DNA of 64,000 bases from an uncultured Lachnospiraceae bacterium (GCA_951801245.1 CATOMC010000008.1:1-64000), one strand, 5' to 3'; shown: positions 26,562 through 36,231, counted from the first letter of the stretch. Notes: a model not told the origin generated them from the sequence alone. Made by a program: numbers and translations.

Positions 26562-27818
26562 TTACTTTGCCTGCAACAATCTGTCTCTGTAAGTCACGCG
26601 GGGCTTATCCTTTCCTTCCACCGCATCCTTCGTCAAAACACACTCCGCTATATTGTCATTCGATGGAATCTCATACATAACATCCATCATAACTTTCTCC
26701 ATGATGGAGCGCAGCCCCCTGGCTCCGGTTTTCCTCTCGTAGGCCAGCCGGGCAATTTCTTCCACTGCCTCCTGCTCCACACTCAATTTGACCTCATCGA
26801 ACTCAAACAACTTCTTATACTGTTTGATCAATGCATTCTTAGGTTCTTTCATGATCCGGATCAATGCCTCCCGGTCCAGGCCCTCCAACGTTACCGTCAC
26901 AGGAACACGCCCGATAAACTCCGGGATCAGCCCGAATTTCATCAGATCCTGAGGCACCACCTCTTTGAGAATTGCCCCGATCTCTTTACTGCTCTTCTCC
27001 GTGATCTGGGCATTAAATCCGATAGAATGCCTATCCAGGCGTTCCTCCACGATCTTCTCAAGGCCGTCAAAAGCACCGCCGCAGATAAAGAGAATATTGG
27101 AAGTATCAATCTGCAGCATCTCCTGATGAGGATGCTTTCTGCCTCCCTGCGGAGGTACATTAGCCGTTGTCCCTTCGATGATCTTAAGAAGTGCCTGCTG
27201 CACGCCCTCACCGGACACATCCCTGGTAATGGACACATTTTCGCTCTTCTTGGTAATCTTATCTATCTCATCAATGTAAATAATTCCATACTGTGCCCGG
27301 TCAATATCATAATCTGCCGCCTGAATCAGTTTTAAAAGGATATTCTCTACATCCTCACCCACATAACCGGCTTCTGTCAGCGTAGTCGCATCCGCAATGG
27401 CAAACGGCACATTGATAATTTTGGCCAGAGTCTGTGCCAGATAAGTCTTTCCGGAACCGGTCGGGCCTACCATAATGATGTTGCTCTTTTGCAGCTCAAC
27501 CTCATCATCGTCTTTGGGTGCCATTACCCTTTTGTAATGATTGTAGACGGACACGGCCATCACCTTTTTGGCTTCCTCCTGTCCGATTACATAATCATCG
27601 AGGAATCTCTTAATCTGAGCCGGCTTTAAAAGCTTGATCTCCATCTCCTCCACTTCCGGCTCTTCTTCATATTCCTCCTCAATGATGTCAGCGCAGATGT
27701 CCACGCACTCGTCACAAATATATACTCCCGCCGGACCGGCAATCATCTTCCTGACCTGATCCTGCGTCTTATTGCAAAAGGAACATCTCACTCTGTCATC
27801 AGAATTCTTTCCCGCCAT
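26562..27818 (-). CDS. clpX: ATP-dependent Clp protease ATP-binding subunit ClpX
   Basis: A 418-residue AAA+ unfoldase that feeds tagged substrates into ClpP. The N-terminal zinc-binding domain shows CSFC (residues 12-15) and CDECVDIC (residues 34-41). Walker A is [12 protein letters not shown], the pore loop GYVGED, Walker [11 protein letters not shown], and the ClpP-docking IGF loop appears within [11 protein letters not shown]. The sensor-2 block [22 protein letters not shown] closes the protein. It lies 44 bp behind clpP, in the usual order. Confidence 0.97.
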   Translation of the reverse strand: MAGKNSDDRVRCSFCNKTQDQVRKMIAGPAGVYICDECVDICADIIEEEYEEEPEVEEMEIKLLKPAQIKRFLDDYVIGQEEAKKVMAVSVYNHYKRVMAPKDDDEVELQKSNIIMVGPTGSGKTYLAQTLAKIINVPFAIADATTLTEAGYVGEDVENILLKLIQAADYDIDRAQYGIIYIDEIDKITKKSENVSITRDVSGEGVQQALLKIIEGTTANVPPQGGRKHPHQEMLQIDTSNILFICGGAFDGLEKIVEERLDRHSIGFNAQITEKSSKEIGAILKEVVPQDLMKFGLIPEFIGRVPVTVTLEGLDREALIRIMKEPKNALIKQYKKLFEFDEVKLSVEQEAVEEIARLAYERKTGARGLRSIMEKVMMDVMYEIPSNDNIAECVLTKDAVEGKDKPRVTYRDRLLQAK

Positions 27819-27862
27819 CTTAGTTATCCATGCCTTTCTAGTTAAACTGAAATCAATTACTC

Positions 27863-28459
27863 TTATTTTTCGGTACTGGCATGACTGGTGATGATGCGGT
27901 CGATCAGACCATAAGAAAGGGCCTCCTCGGCACTCTTCCAGTTATCTCTCTCCGTATCCGCCATAATCACTTCAAAGTCCTGCCCAGTATTCTGCGCCAT
28001 GATCCTCGCCATCTTTTCTTTGGTTGCCAGGATATGCTTCGCAGTAATCTCAATCTCTGTTGCCTGCCCTTGCGCACCGCCTGCCGGCTGATGGATCATG
28101 ATTTCCGCGTTGGGGAGTGCCATTCTCTTACCCTTAGTACCGCCGGCAAGCAGGAAAGCTCCCATGCTGGCCGCCATGCCGATACACACAGTAGACACAT
28201 CACACTTGATAAACTGCATCGTATCGTAAATCGCCATACCGGCTGTGATCACACCACCCGGACTGTTGATATACAAACTGATATCTTTCTCCGGATCCTC
28301 TGACTCCAGAAAAAGAAGCTGCGCCACAATCACGCTTGCGCTGGCATCATTCACTTCTTCTCCCAGAAAGATGATCCTCTCTTTTAACAGCCGCGAATAA
28401 ATATCGTAAGAACGTTCTCCTTTAGACGTCTGTTCAATGACATAAGGTATTAAAGCCAT
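27863..28459 (-). CDS. clpP: ATP-dependent Clp protease proteolytic subunit
   Basis: A 198-residue serine peptidase forming the double-ring chamber of Clp proteases. The catalytic Ser is in [11 protein letters not shown] (about residue 97), the His in MIHQPAGG (about 122), and the Asp in DTERDNW (about 171). The N-terminus [20 protein letters not shown] is conserved. It sits between tig and clpX; a hairpin at 28481-28518 separates it from tig. Confidence 0.97.
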   Translation of the reverse strand: MALIPYVIEQTSKGERSYDIYSRLLKERIIFLGEEVNDASASVIVAQLLFLESEDPEKDISLYINSPGGVITAGMAIYDTMQFIKCDVSTVCIGMAASMGAFLLAGGTKGKRMALPNAEIMIHQPAGGAQGQATEIEITAKHILATKEKMARIMAQNTGQDFEVIMADTERDNWKSAEEALSYGLIDRIITSHASTEK

Positions 28460-28480
28460 ATTTTCTCCTCCATTCAGTAT

Positions 28481-28518
28481 AAGGTGGTAAATCCTTTTCC
28501 TTCAGATTATACCACCTT
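28481..28518 (-). other. Intercistronic hairpin between tig and clpP
   Basis: AAGGTGGTA (28481-28489) pairs perfectly with TACCACCTT (28510-28518) over a 20-nt loop. On the minus strand no T run follows, so it may be an mRNA-processing or stability element rather than a full terminator. The stem also contains the sequence GGTATAAT, which could act as a -10 box for clpP, but I find no good -35. Confidence 0.5.
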
Positions 28519-28524
28519 ACCTAT

Positions 28525-29820
28525 TTATTTTGCCTTGCTTTCCTTCGCATGATCCGTAATGAACTCGGCTGCTTTTCTGACCGACAGATCCTGCATAATG
28601 TTCTTCTTCTCACGTTCACCCATGAGATCCTTCACCTTGGCAAGTTCCATCTGATATACCTCTGCCATGGTCTCCAGTTCTTTCTCGTAATCTTCCTGCG
28701 TCACTTCAATGTTCTCAGCTTTCGCAACAGCCTCAAGCACCAATCTGGACTTGATTCGTTCCTCGGCCTGCGGCTTCACTTGCTCTACCATCTTCTGATA
28801 GCTGTTGCCGGTAATCTGGAAATACTGTTCCATGGAGAGTCCCTGCATGGTGATGCGCTGTGCAAATTCATCCACCATCTGTCTCTGCTGGCTTTCGAGC
28901 ATCGCCTCCGGAATCTCCATCTCAGAAGCCTCCACTACGGCCTTGATCGCCGCGTCCTCTCTGGCATTCTTAGCGTCCTTCTCCTTCTTTTCCGTCAGGT
29001 TCTTCCTCACATCCTCCCGATACTCAGCCATGGTCTCAAACTCTGACACCTCGCTTGCGAACTCGTCATCCAGTTCCGGCAGTTCCTTTTCTTTAATCTC
29101 TTTGACGGTACATTTGAAGACCGCATCCTTGCCCTGCAGATGCTCCGCCTGATAATCCTCCGGGAATGTCACCTTCACTTCTACTTCCTTGCCGATCTCA
29201 GCACCCACAAGCTGCTCCTCAAACCCCGGAATAAAAGCGCCGGAGCCAATCGTCAGTGGATAGTCTTCCCCTTTTCCGCCTTCAAATGCCTCGCCGTCCA
29301 CAAATCCCTCAAAATCAAGCGTGGTCATATCCCCATCCTTTACCGGACGGTCTTCTACTACAATATTTCTCGCATTATTCTCACGTTCTCTGTTGATTTC
29401 CTGATCGATTTCCTCATCTGTCACTTCCGTGTCGATCTTATCGATTTTTACACCTTTGTACTTGCCAAGCTTGACTTCCGGCTTCAATGCCACAGTGGCG
29501 GTGAAGATAAAAGGCTTGCCCGCCTCAATCTGCACTACCTCAATCTTCGGAGATGACACAATGTCCTCCTCACACTCATCCAGCGCCTTGTCGTAGGCAT
29601 CCGGAATCAATTCATTGGCGGCATCCTCATAAAACACTTCCTTGCCGTACATCTTCTCCACCATCTTGCGCGGAACCTTACCCTTTCTGAATCCCGGGAT
29701 GCTGATCTGGCCTTTCTGCTTCTGGTAAGCCTTCTCAATCGCTTTCTCCAGTTCTTCCGGACCTGCCTCAATGGTAAGTTTCGCCATGTTCTTTTCCAGT
29801 TTCTCCACCTGTAAACTCAT
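28525..29820 (-). CDS. tig: Trigger factor
   Basis: A 431-residue ribosome-associated chaperone and prolyl isomerase. The N-terminal ribosome-docking domain contains the signature GFRKGKVPRKMVEKMYG. The FKBP-type isomerase domain follows (residues about 155-245: VKDGDMTTLDFEGFVDGEAF, PGFEEQLVGAEIG), and then the helical C-terminal substrate cradle rich in Glu and Lys. The start at 29820 is used because AAGGAGG lies 11 bases ahead; the longer frame begins with TTG inside that binding site. First gene of the tig-clpP-clpX-lon-ysxC cluster. Confidence 0.95.
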   Translation of the reverse strand: MSLQVEKLEKNMAKLTIEAGPEELEKAIEKAYQKQKGQISIPGFRKGKVPRKMVEKMYGKEVFYEDAANELIPDAYDKALDECEEDIVSSPKIEVVQIEAGKPFIFTATVALKPEVKLGKYKGVKIDKIDTEVTDEEIDQEINRERENNARNIVVEDRPVKDGDMTTLDFEGFVDGEAFEGGKGEDYPLTIGSGAFIPGFEEQLVGAEIGKEVEVKVTFPEDYQAEHLQGKDAVFKCTVKEIKEKELPELDDEFASEVSEFETMAEYREDVRKNLTEKKEKDAKNAREDAAIKAVVEASEMEIPEAMLESQQRQMVDEFAQRITMQGLSMEQYFQITGNSYQKMVEQVKPQAEERIKSRLVLEAVAKAENIEVTQEDYEKELETMAEVYQMELAKVKDLMGEREKKNIMQDLSVRKAAEFITDHAKESKAK

Positions 29821-29930
29821 TGTAGTAAGTTCCTCCTTCAATTCCTCTGCAACATATATGTTTTTTATTAAAACGTTTCTCCATGCACCCTCTCACAGCA
29901 CATAACGTTTCCAGCCACAGTCATCGAGAT

Positions 29931-29936
29931 ATTATA
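29931..29936 (-). promoter_or_regulatory. Extended -10 box of the tig promoter
   Basis: On the minus strand the sequence ATGCTATAAT is a perfect TATAAT preceded by TGC (extended -10), which can compensate for the poor -35 region. It lies inside an imperfect palindrome bounded by CCACAG and CTGTGG, about 110 bp ahead of the tig start. Confidence 0.55.
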
Positions 29937-30013
29937 GCATATAGCTGTGGAAAATACTAGCTTTTTTTTGCGAATATCCGTAGCAATGTGCGCCCTTTTC
30001 ATCCGTGTCACGC

Positions 30014-30056
30014 AGAAAGACAACCCGCCTGTCTATCACAAACGGATTGTCCTTCT
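30014..30056 (-). terminator. Probable terminator of the SASP gene
   Basis: On the minus strand GACAATCCG (30051-30043) pairs with CGGGTTGTC (30027-30019) with one mismatch, followed by TTTCT. It lies about 70 bp past the SASP stop codon. The T run is short, so it is moderately strong at best. Confidence 0.5.
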
Positions 30057-30119
30057 TTTACTGCCTTTTCACTTAAAAGCTTTGCGTTTTACATAGATTA
30101 CTACCTAAGCTAAAAGCGC

Positions 30120-30320
30120 TTACTTCATCTGCTCTTCCTGGCTCTTGATCATTCTACGAACCATCTCACCGCCGATGGAACCAGCCTCTTTGGAAGTAAG
30201 GTCGCCATTGTAACCCTCTTTCAGGTTTACACCTAACTCAGACGCAACCTCAGTCTTGAAACGGTCCATAGCTGCTTTTGCTTCAGGAACTTCTACTCTA
30301 TTCGTCTTGTTGCTTGCCAT
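30120..30320 (-). CDS. Alpha/beta-type small acid-soluble spore protein
   Basis: A 66-residue DNA-binding protein that coats the chromosome of dormant spores. It matches the family across its length: NRVEVPEAKAAMDRFKTEVASELGV, then GYNGDLTSKEAGSIGGEMVRRMI, which includes the germination-protease cleavage region (EVASELGV) and the conserved GG-MVR-x-MI ending. AGGTG-type ribosome binding sequence precedes the start. Expression should be in the forespore under sigma-G; I see only a partial match (CATTCAA with CAATA 18-19 bp upstream) to such a promoter. Confidence 0.95.
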   Translation of the reverse strand: MASNKTNRVEVPEAKAAMDRFKTEVASELGVNLKEGYNGDLTSKEAGSIGGEMVRRMIKSQEEQMK

Positions 30321-30372
30321 TTCTTTTCACCTCCGAAATACATTTGAATGTTTTACATTCTTTATCTATATT

Positions 30373-30403
30373 GAGATAAGCGCTCGCTCCCTGCGCTTAT
30401 CTC
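30373..30403. repeat. Perfect 11-bp-stem intergenic hairpin
   Basis: GAGATAAGCGC and GCGCTTATCTC are perfect arms around a 9-nt loop, between the end of the DJ-1 gene (30503) and the SASP start. No T run follows on the minus strand. It resembles the first, variable hairpin of the double-hairpin module seen at 37954, 43151 and 44522. Confidence 0.6.
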
Positions 30404-30502
30404 AGTGACTTACATCCCTGTGATGCGCTTTGGTTTGTTCGCTTATCTTGATGTTAGTATGTTCGGATGGTCAGAAAATATTATGGTAAGTTTTGCTATA
30501 TT

Positions 30503-31054
30503 TTAAATTTGAAACACTACCGCATCTGCCATCTGATCGGCAGCATCTTTGTCCTGCAGTTTTTCTAAAATCGCAAGGCCAAAGGCAATGGCTGCGCCCA
30601 TCCCTCTGCCCGTGATAATATTGCCGTCCGCAACTGCCGGGATCTGCAGCACTTCCGCGCCTTCCAAATGACCCTCCATAGACGGATAAGAACACGCCTT
30701 CTTTCCTTTCAGATGACCACGATGTCCTAAAATGCTGGGAGCCGCACAGATCGCCGCCACAAGCTTATCTTTTGCCACGAAATCATCTACCTGCTCCATC
30801 AGTTTCTCACAGGCTTCCAGATTTTTCGTGCCCGGCATACCGCCCGGAAGCACCAGTACATCCACACTGTCAAAATCAACTTCTCCAAGAGTCTTATCCA
30901 TTTCCACTGTAATATCGTGGGAACCTGTGACCTTTTTTTCATCAGTAATGGAAACCATCTCCACCGTCTCTTTCGCCCTGCGCAGAATATCCACCACCGT
31001 CAGTGCCTCAATCTCCTCATAACCTGTTCCAAAAAATACTGCGATCTTACTCAT
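30503..31054 (-). CDS. DJ-1/PfpI family protein
   Basis: A 183-residue protein of the DJ-1/ThiJ/PfpI superfamily. The nucleophile elbow AAICAAPSILG places the reactive Cys near residue 100, and the partner Glu is in GTGYEEIEAL near residue 15. VLVLPGGMPG is the oxyanion-side loop. Close relatives are annotated as 4-methyl-5-thiazole phosphate-related or glyoxalase-III/deglycase-like proteins, but the biochemical role is not settled. The start at 31054 is used because AGGAGGAG lies just ahead; the longer frame has no signal. Confidence 0.9.
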   Translation of the reverse strand: MSKIAVFFGTGYEEIEALTVVDILRRAKETVEMVSITDEKKVTGSHDITVEMDKTLGEVDFDSVDVLVLPGGMPGTKNLEACEKLMEQVDDFVAKDKLVAAICAAPSILGHRGHLKGKKACSYPSMEGHLEGAEVLQIPAVADGNIITGRGMGAAIAFGLAILEKLQDKDAADQMADAVVFQI

Positions 31055-31131
31055 CTTGTTTCTCCTCCTGTCACTAAATAATGATGTTACCATTTATATG
31101 TTATCATTTCCTGTTCCTTACCATATATTCT

Positions 31132-32487
31132 TTACCGTATTTTCTTCGCCCTTGTTTCCCTTTCCCTGTGCCTGTCCCGGCGCATGACCGCGATTCCGGT
31201 CACATCGGCAAGCGCCCAGCCAATAGGGATCGCCCACCAGATCCCAAGCACGCCAATCGCGGGAACTGCCGCCAGTATGTATGCCAAAAGCACTCTTGTA
31301 CCCAGCGAAATGATCGTCAGCACCAGCGAAACGCCCGGCCGGTTAATCCCCCGAAAATATCCATAAAGCAGGAACAACACACCGATGCCCACATAAAATG
31401 CCCCTTCAATCCTAAGATATTCCATGCCAATCTCTATGATCTGCGTATCCTGTGCTTTCACAAAAATCAACATCAGATACCTGGCCAGCACAAACACCAG
31501 AACCGATACCACACCGCAGAAAACCGCCGACACACCAAGCGCCTTTCTGGTTCCCTCCCTGACTCTCTCCTTTTGTCCGGCACCATGATTCTGGGAGATA
31601 AAAATAGAATAGGCGTTGCCAAACTCCTGCGCCGGCATATAGGCAAAGGTGTCAATCTTGACGGTGGCTGCAAAAGCAGCCATCACCGCCGGGCCAAAGC
31701 TGTTCACCAGACTCTGCACCATCAAAATCCCAAAATTCATGACCGACTGCTGCATACATGTCATGCCGGAATATTTGCAGATTTCCCCCACCGGCTTCTC
31801 ACCCTGTGCAAACTCTTTCATGGAAAACCGGAAAAAAGGTTCCCTCTTCCATATATAAATGCCAAGTCCCACACCTGATACTGCCTGGGCGATCACCGTT
31901 GCCCAGGCAGCGCCCTGCAGTCCCCAATGAAGCTGCAGCACAAAAAATAGATCAAGCCCAATATTTAATACCGATGCCACACCCAGAAAATACAGCGGCA
32001 CCACCGAATTTCCAAGAGCCCGCAGCAAAAAGGCAAAATAATTATAAAGAAATATGAACACAATCCCCGTAAAGATGACCACTAGATATTCAACCGTCAT
32101 CTGCATCAGCATCTCCGGCGTCCGAAGCAGCCATAAGATCGGGTAACGAAAACACTGCACGGTCACACTGATCACCAGCGCCAGCACACCTATCAGCACA
32201 AAAGAAGTCTGCGCACAGGACTTCACCTTCTGCCTGTCGCCCTTTCCTATATAATAGGAAAAAACAGCCCCGCTTCCCATACACAATCCGATGAGCAAAG
32301 AATTTAAAAAAGTCATCAATGTATAAGAAGAACCTACCGCCGCCAGTGCATCCGCACCCACATACCGGCCAACCACCCAGGTATCTACTATATTATAACA
32401 TTGCTGCAACAAATTCCCCAATATCATTGGCCCTGCAAAGGAAAGCAGGGAACCTGTCACATTGCCTTTGGTCAGATCATGATTCAT
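31132..32487 (-). CDS. MATE-family efflux transporter
   Basis: A 451-residue membrane protein with about twelve helices, in the two-lobed MATE layout. Recognisable blocks: GPMILGNLLQQCYNIVDTWVVGRYVGADALAAVGSS in helix 1-2 and, in the second lobe, QEFGNAYSIFISQNHGAGQKERVREG. These exporters move cationic drugs or metabolites outward with Na+ or H+. The start at 32487 is used because AAGGAAA lies nearby upstream; the longer frame begins with TTG. No specificity can be predicted. Confidence 0.92.
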   Translation of the reverse strand: MNHDLTKGNVTGSLLSFAGPMILGNLLQQCYNIVDTWVVGRYVGADALAAVGSSYTLMTFLNSLLIGLCMGSGAVFSYYIGKGDRQKVKSCAQTSFVLIGVLALVISVTVQCFRYPILWLLRTPEMLMQMTVEYLVVIFTGIVFIFLYNYFAFLLRALGNSVVPLYFLGVASVLNIGLDLFFVLQLHWGLQGAAWATVIAQAVSGVGLGIYIWKREPFFRFSMKEFAQGEKPVGEICKYSGMTCMQQSVMNFGILMVQSLVNSFGPAVMAAFAATVKIDTFAYMPAQEFGNAYSIFISQNHGAGQKERVREGTRKALGVSAVFCGVVSVLVFVLARYLMLIFVKAQDTQIIEIGMEYLRIEGAFYVGIGVLFLLYGYFRGINRPGVSLVLTIISLGTRVLLAYILAAVPAIGVLGIWWAIPIGWALADVTGIAVMRRDRHRERETRAKKIR

Positions 32488-32808
32488 CGTAACAATTTCC
32501 TTGGTCAAAATATCTTTTTTACTTCCTGTTTATTATAACCCGAATCACCCCATCCTTCCAGATTTTTTTGCCACATGCTGTCTGTGCTCTGCAAACGTTG
32601 TTTATTGTCCGTACCCTCGCCACTAACTGTTCAGGTGTCACTTTCTTTCTAAACATGTAAAAAAGCCCTGAAAATTGATTTCCTTGAATAATATCCACCC
32701 CTCCTTGCACAATCGCCTTAGGAAGTCTATACTACTTACTATGTAAGCCCCGCTTATATTTACTATCAATTATAATAAATTATCAAATAACCGAAAGGAA
32801 CACATTAC
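32488..32808. other. Intergenic region between MATE and CYTH genes
   Basis: Divergent promoters are expected here. A TATAAT lies at about 32533-32538 on the minus strand and another at about 32772-32777 on the plus strand, both without a good -35 box. A 63-codon minus-strand frame (32710-32519) has no usable start signal and is not accepted as a gene. Confidence 0.4.
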
Positions 32809-33327
32809 ATGGAAATCGAACGCAAATTTACTATCACAAGCCTGCCAGACAACCTGTTATCTTATCCCTGCCACATCATCGAACAGGCCTATCTCAACAC
32901 TGACCCTGTTGTCAGAATCCGCAGACAAGACGACTCCTACTACCTGACCTATAAGGGTAAGGGACTCCTTGCAAGAGAGGAGTACAATCTCCCCTTAAAT
33001 GAGGAATCTTACTATCATTTGCGGGAAAAAGCAGACGGAAACATCATTTCAAAAAAACGTTATGTCATACCGATTACCAACCCGAAATTCGATACGACAT
33101 ATGCGTCATTGGACAAAGAAAATATTGACCAAATTAGTCTATCCGTGGAACTGGATATCTTTGAGGCTCCCTTTGCACCTCTGATCATAGCGGAAGTGGA
33201 GTTCCCCGATAAGGAAATGGCGGAAGCATTTCTCCCTCTTGACTGGTTTAGTCAAGATGTCACAAACGATCCCGCCTACCATAATTCTAATTTAAGTACA
33301 CGCTCCGGTGGATTCACGAACCACTAA
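32809..33327 (+). CDS. CYTH-domain protein (triphosphate tunnel metalloenzyme family)
   Basis: A 172-residue protein starting with the diagnostic EIERKF (residues 2-7, the ExExK metal/phosphate motif). Further tunnel strands are VVRIRRQDDSYYLTYKGKG, SKKRYVIP and LSVELDIFE, and IIAEVEFPDKEMAEAF supplies the acidic pair. Relatives hydrolyse inorganic triphosphate or cyclise ATP; short stand-alone forms like this are most often inorganic triphosphatases, so that is the likelier activity. Its last 36 bases overlap the 3' end of the convergent LacI gene, leaving no room for a terminator. Confidence 0.88.
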   Translation: MEIERKFTITSLPDNLLSYPCHIIEQAYLNTDPVVRIRRQDDSYYLTYKGKGLLAREEYNLPLNEESYYHLREKADGNIISKKRYVIPITNPKFDTTYASLDKENIDQISLSVELDIFEAPFAPLIIAEVEFPDKEMAEAFLPLDWFSQDVTNDPAYHNSNLSTRSGGFTNH

Positions 33328-34326
33328 TTCAGCCGGAAAGATAATCTGCTGATGTTCTTTACGCTCTGCGATCACATCCAACAGAAGACGTATTGTCTTT
33401 CTGGCAATTTCCTCCGCCGGCTGTTTGATCGTCGTCAGCTTGGGATTATAATATTCTCCCATCTCGATACCATCAAACCCGGCCACGGAAATATCTTCCG
33501 GAATCCGTTTGCCGGCTTCCAACACGGCCCGGCAGACTCCGATCGCCAGTGAGTCCGCCACCGCATAGATCGCTGTGACCTTTTCTCCCGATTCCAACAG
33601 CTTCTTAGCCGTCAGATAACCGTTCTCCATCGAATAGTGTTCAATTTCCTCCTGCACATAACAGATCAACTGCTCCGGCACGGGAAGCTGTCTTTTGGCA
33701 AAAGCTGCCCTATAACCTTCCATACGAAGCCGACCAATAGGGCATTCCGACCGCTCTGTAATCAGAGCAATCTGTCTGTGCCCAAGTCCCAACAGATATT
33801 CTGTCATCTTCTCGCTCTCGACCCGGTCATCTACCGCTATATTAGAAAATTCTACCTTCCCGGCCCGGTCTAAGATATTAACGCCTATCGTACTGAAAAT
33901 AAAAGGAACATTCAGCTTCCTTAACTTCTCCTCGGAATGCTCAAACAGTCCTCCCAGAAATACAATGCCCCGCAGTCTCTTCTCTTTCTTAAGCTCCAGT
34001 GCAACGTCCACCTCGTCCTTCTGCATCTCTACATGCCGGAGCACCAGCGCATATTTATTCCTCTGTGTTTCCTCTTCAATAATCCGTATCATATTACTAA
34101 ACACAGGATTCGTGATACCCTTCACTAACACGGCAATGCACTTGGCATCTGTTCTCTTTAAATTTCTGGCACTGTTATTTGGAATAAAGCCCGTCTCTTC
34201 AATAACCTGCAAAATCATCTTTCTGGTCTCCGGATTGATATCCGGATGGTTATTCAACGCTCTGGAAACCGTACTGATTCCTACGCCGCACTTTTTTGCG
34301 ATATCTTTAATCGTAATCTCTGCCAT
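33292..34326 (-). CDS. LacI-family transcriptional regulator
   Basis: A 344-residue repressor. The N-terminal helix-turn-helix ITIKDIAKKCGVGISTVSRALNN is a textbook LacI headpiece, with the hinge helix NNSARNLKRT near residue 55; the sugar-binding core includes GVCRAVLEAGKRIPEDISVAGFDGIEMGEYYNPKLTTI. It is the last gene of a run encoding a binding protein, two permeases and MalQ, so it most likely controls that maltodextrin module. Candidate sites lie at 39614-39650. Its end overlaps the CYTH gene on the other strand. Confidence 0.92.
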   Translation of the reverse strand: MAEITIKDIAKKCGVGISTVSRALNNHPDINPETRKMILQVIEETGFIPNNSARNLKRTDAKCIAVLVKGITNPVFSNMIRIIEEETQRNKYALVLRHVEMQKDEVDVALELKKEKRLRGIVFLGGLFEHSEEKLRKLNVPFIFSTIGVNILDRAGKVEFSNIAVDDRVESEKMTEYLLGLGHRQIALITERSECPIGRLRMEGYRAAFAKRQLPVPEQLICYVQEEIEHYSMENGYLTAKKLLESGEKVTAIYAVADSLAIGVCRAVLEAGKRIPEDISVAGFDGIEMGEYYNPKLTTIKQPAEEIARKTIRLLLDVIAERKEHQQIIFPAELVVRESTGACT

Positions 34327-34424
34327 CTATACACCTCACCCGTTACCTTCCCCCCTTTTTACCCTTTGTATTTTATCATACCACCTTTCCATACCCCAAT
34401 TCAACTCCTTGTTTCACCCAAACA

Positions 34425-34574
34425 CGGACGATACGGCACAGAAACATCCGATGAGCACCCCTTAAAATCCGTCGGCACTTAGCGGCTGTTCTATAGCCGC
34501 TTATGTGTCCGCTACGGATTTTGCGGAGCGAAAGCGCGGTGCGATTGGATGTTTCTGCGCCGTATCGTCGTCCG
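34425..34574. repeat. 150-bp nested imperfect palindrome
   Basis: The outer arms share GATACGGC-(A/G)-CAGAAACATCC (34430-34449 against 34551-34568 in reverse complement) and extend to CGGACG/CGTCCG at the ends. Inside, AAAATCCGT (34464-34472) pairs with ACGGATTTT (34514-34522), and at the centre AGCGGCT (34481-34487) pairs with AGCCGCT (34495-34501). The whole forms one long rod-like hairpin between malQ (ends 34632) and the LacI gene. No T run follows. It could be a MITE-like repeat or a large RNA processing structure. Confidence 0.75.
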
Positions 34575-34631
34575 GAAATCCAAATTATTAACCCCGGTCA
34601 TCCCAACCAGCCTGGATTTCCTCTTTATTAC

Positions 34632-36113
34632 CTACTCCTTCACTCTCCCATAAAGCTTCGTCATATCATAAATCTTTTCCGCCAATTCTTCAGTGAACTG
34701 TCCCGGCAGCATTCTCCACTTCCAGTTTGTTCCCAATGTAGACGGCACATTAATCCTCGCTTCCGTACCTAATCCCAGATAATCCTGCATTGGGATCACA
34801 CAGGTGTCAGACACGCTCGCCTGTGCTGCACGGATAAACTCCCACGGAACATCCTTACGGGAGCGGATATGCAGATACTTCCTGGCAAATGCCTTGTCTC
34901 TTCGTTCCAATTTATCGTACCAGCCAAGTGTGGTATCATTATCATGTGTCCCGGTGTAAGCAATACTGTTGGCCACATAATTATGAGGAAGATAATCGCT
35001 CTCCTCTCTGGAATCAAAAGCAAACTGCAGAATCTTCATACCCGGATAGCCGGTCTTTTTCACCAATTTAATGACTGAATCAGTCAAGAATCCAAGATCC
35101 TCTGCGATAACCGCTTTACTGCCCAGCTCCGCCTTCATCGTCTTAAAGATTTCATAACCGGGCCCCTTTTCCCAGTGCCCGAATTCTGCCGTGGCATCGC
35201 CATAAGGTATGGAATAATACTCGTCAAAACCTCGGAAATGATCGATACGCACCACATCATAGAGTTTATAGCAATAATCGATGCGCTTCATCCACCATTC
35301 ATAATCCGTCTTCCTATGATAATCCCATCGATATAAGGGATTCCCCCACAACTGTCCGGTAGCGGAAAAGGCATCCGGCGGACAGCCTGCCACCGCCACC
35401 GGCGTCAGAGTCTCATCCAGTTGAAAAAGTTCCGGATTTGCCCAGGTATCCGAACTGTCAAAGGCCACGTAAATCGGGATATCTCCAATAATCTGTATCT
35501 TTTTGTCATTCGCATATTCTTTCAACGCAAACCACTGTTTTGCAAACAGATACTGCTGAAACTGATAGAACGCAATCTCCTCCGCAAATTCCTCAGAATA
35601 CTTCTTCATCGCGGCAGGCCTGCGCAGCCTGATATCCTCATCCCACTCACTCCAGCTTACACCGTCAAAGGAATTCTTGACAGCCATATAAAGTGCATAA
35701 TCTTTCAGCCAGTACTCATTCTCTTCTACAAACTTCCGGTAGGCCTCATCTTTCTCAATATGGCTGTTCTGATAAGCCGTCTTAAGCACTTTGAATCTGG
35801 AAAGATATATTTTCTCATAGTCCACATAGACTGCATCATCACCGAAATCATATTGATCACAATCTTCTTTCGTCAGATACCCCATCTCGATCAGCGACTC
35901 TAAGTCAATATAGTAAGGATTGCCTGCAAAGGTAGAAAAAGACTGATAGGGAGAATCTCCATAACCAGTGGGGCCAAGTGGCAGTATCTGCCAATAAGAC
36001 TGTCCCGCTTTTTCTAACAGATCAATAAACGTATAAGCCTCTTTGGAAAAGGCGCCGATTCCATAATTTGATGGAATACTGGATACAGGCAGTAAAACGC
36101 CGCTCTTTCTCAT
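34632..36113 (-). CDS. malQ: 4-alpha-glucanotransferase (amylomaltase)
   Basis: A 493-residue glycoside hydrolase family 77 enzyme that transfers alpha-1,4-glucan segments between maltodextrins. Conserved blocks: the N-terminal GVLLPVSSIPSNYGIGAFS, PLGPTGYGDSPYQSFS, IIGDIPIYVAFDSSDTWAN, the catalytic nucleophile region VVRIDHFRGFDEY, the acid/base VIAEDLGFLT and the stabilising Asp in YTGTHDNDT. The length is normal. The start at 36113 opens directly with the conserved RKSGVLLP block; AAAGGA lies 12 bases upstream. It follows the permease genes, matching a role in using imported maltodextrins. Confidence 0.95.
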   Translation of the reverse strand: MRKSGVLLPVSSIPSNYGIGAFSKEAYTFIDLLEKAGQSYWQILPLGPTGYGDSPYQSFSTFAGNPYYIDLESLIEMGYLTKEDCDQYDFGDDAVYVDYEKIYLSRFKVLKTAYQNSHIEKDEAYRKFVEENEYWLKDYALYMAVKNSFDGVSWSEWDEDIRLRRPAAMKKYSEEFAEEIAFYQFQQYLFAKQWFALKEYANDKKIQIIGDIPIYVAFDSSDTWANPELFQLDETLTPVAVAGCPPDAFSATGQLWGNPLYRWDYHRKTDYEWWMKRIDYCYKLYDVVRIDHFRGFDEYYSIPYGDATAEFGHWEKGPGYEIFKTMKAELGSKAVIAEDLGFLTDSVIKLVKKTGYPGMKILQFAFDSREESDYLPHNYVANSIAYTGTHDNDTTLGWYDKLERRDKAFARKYLHIRSRKDVPWEFIRAAQASVSDTCVIPMQDYLGLGTEARINVPSTLGTNWKWRMLPGQFTEELAEKIYDMTKLYGRVKE

Positions 36114-36231
36114 AATACTAACAAATCCTTTCGTCTGCTTCATTACATTTTCTATCAAATAATGTTATCTTATTTTATGACATCCGGGTACAAATAGCAA
36201 GAAACACCTGTCACAAAATGTCTTATCATGC

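Noticed and set aside
29905..29921. CcpA catabolite-response element downstream of the tig promoter
   Set aside because: TGGAAACGTTATG fits only part of the consensus, and the outer positions fail; similar near-matches occur by chance.
32519..32710. Minus-strand frame of 63 codons upstream of the MATE gene
   Set aside because: AAGGAGG lies inside the frame but no start codon stands at proper distance, and the 3' part contains the likely MATE promoter.
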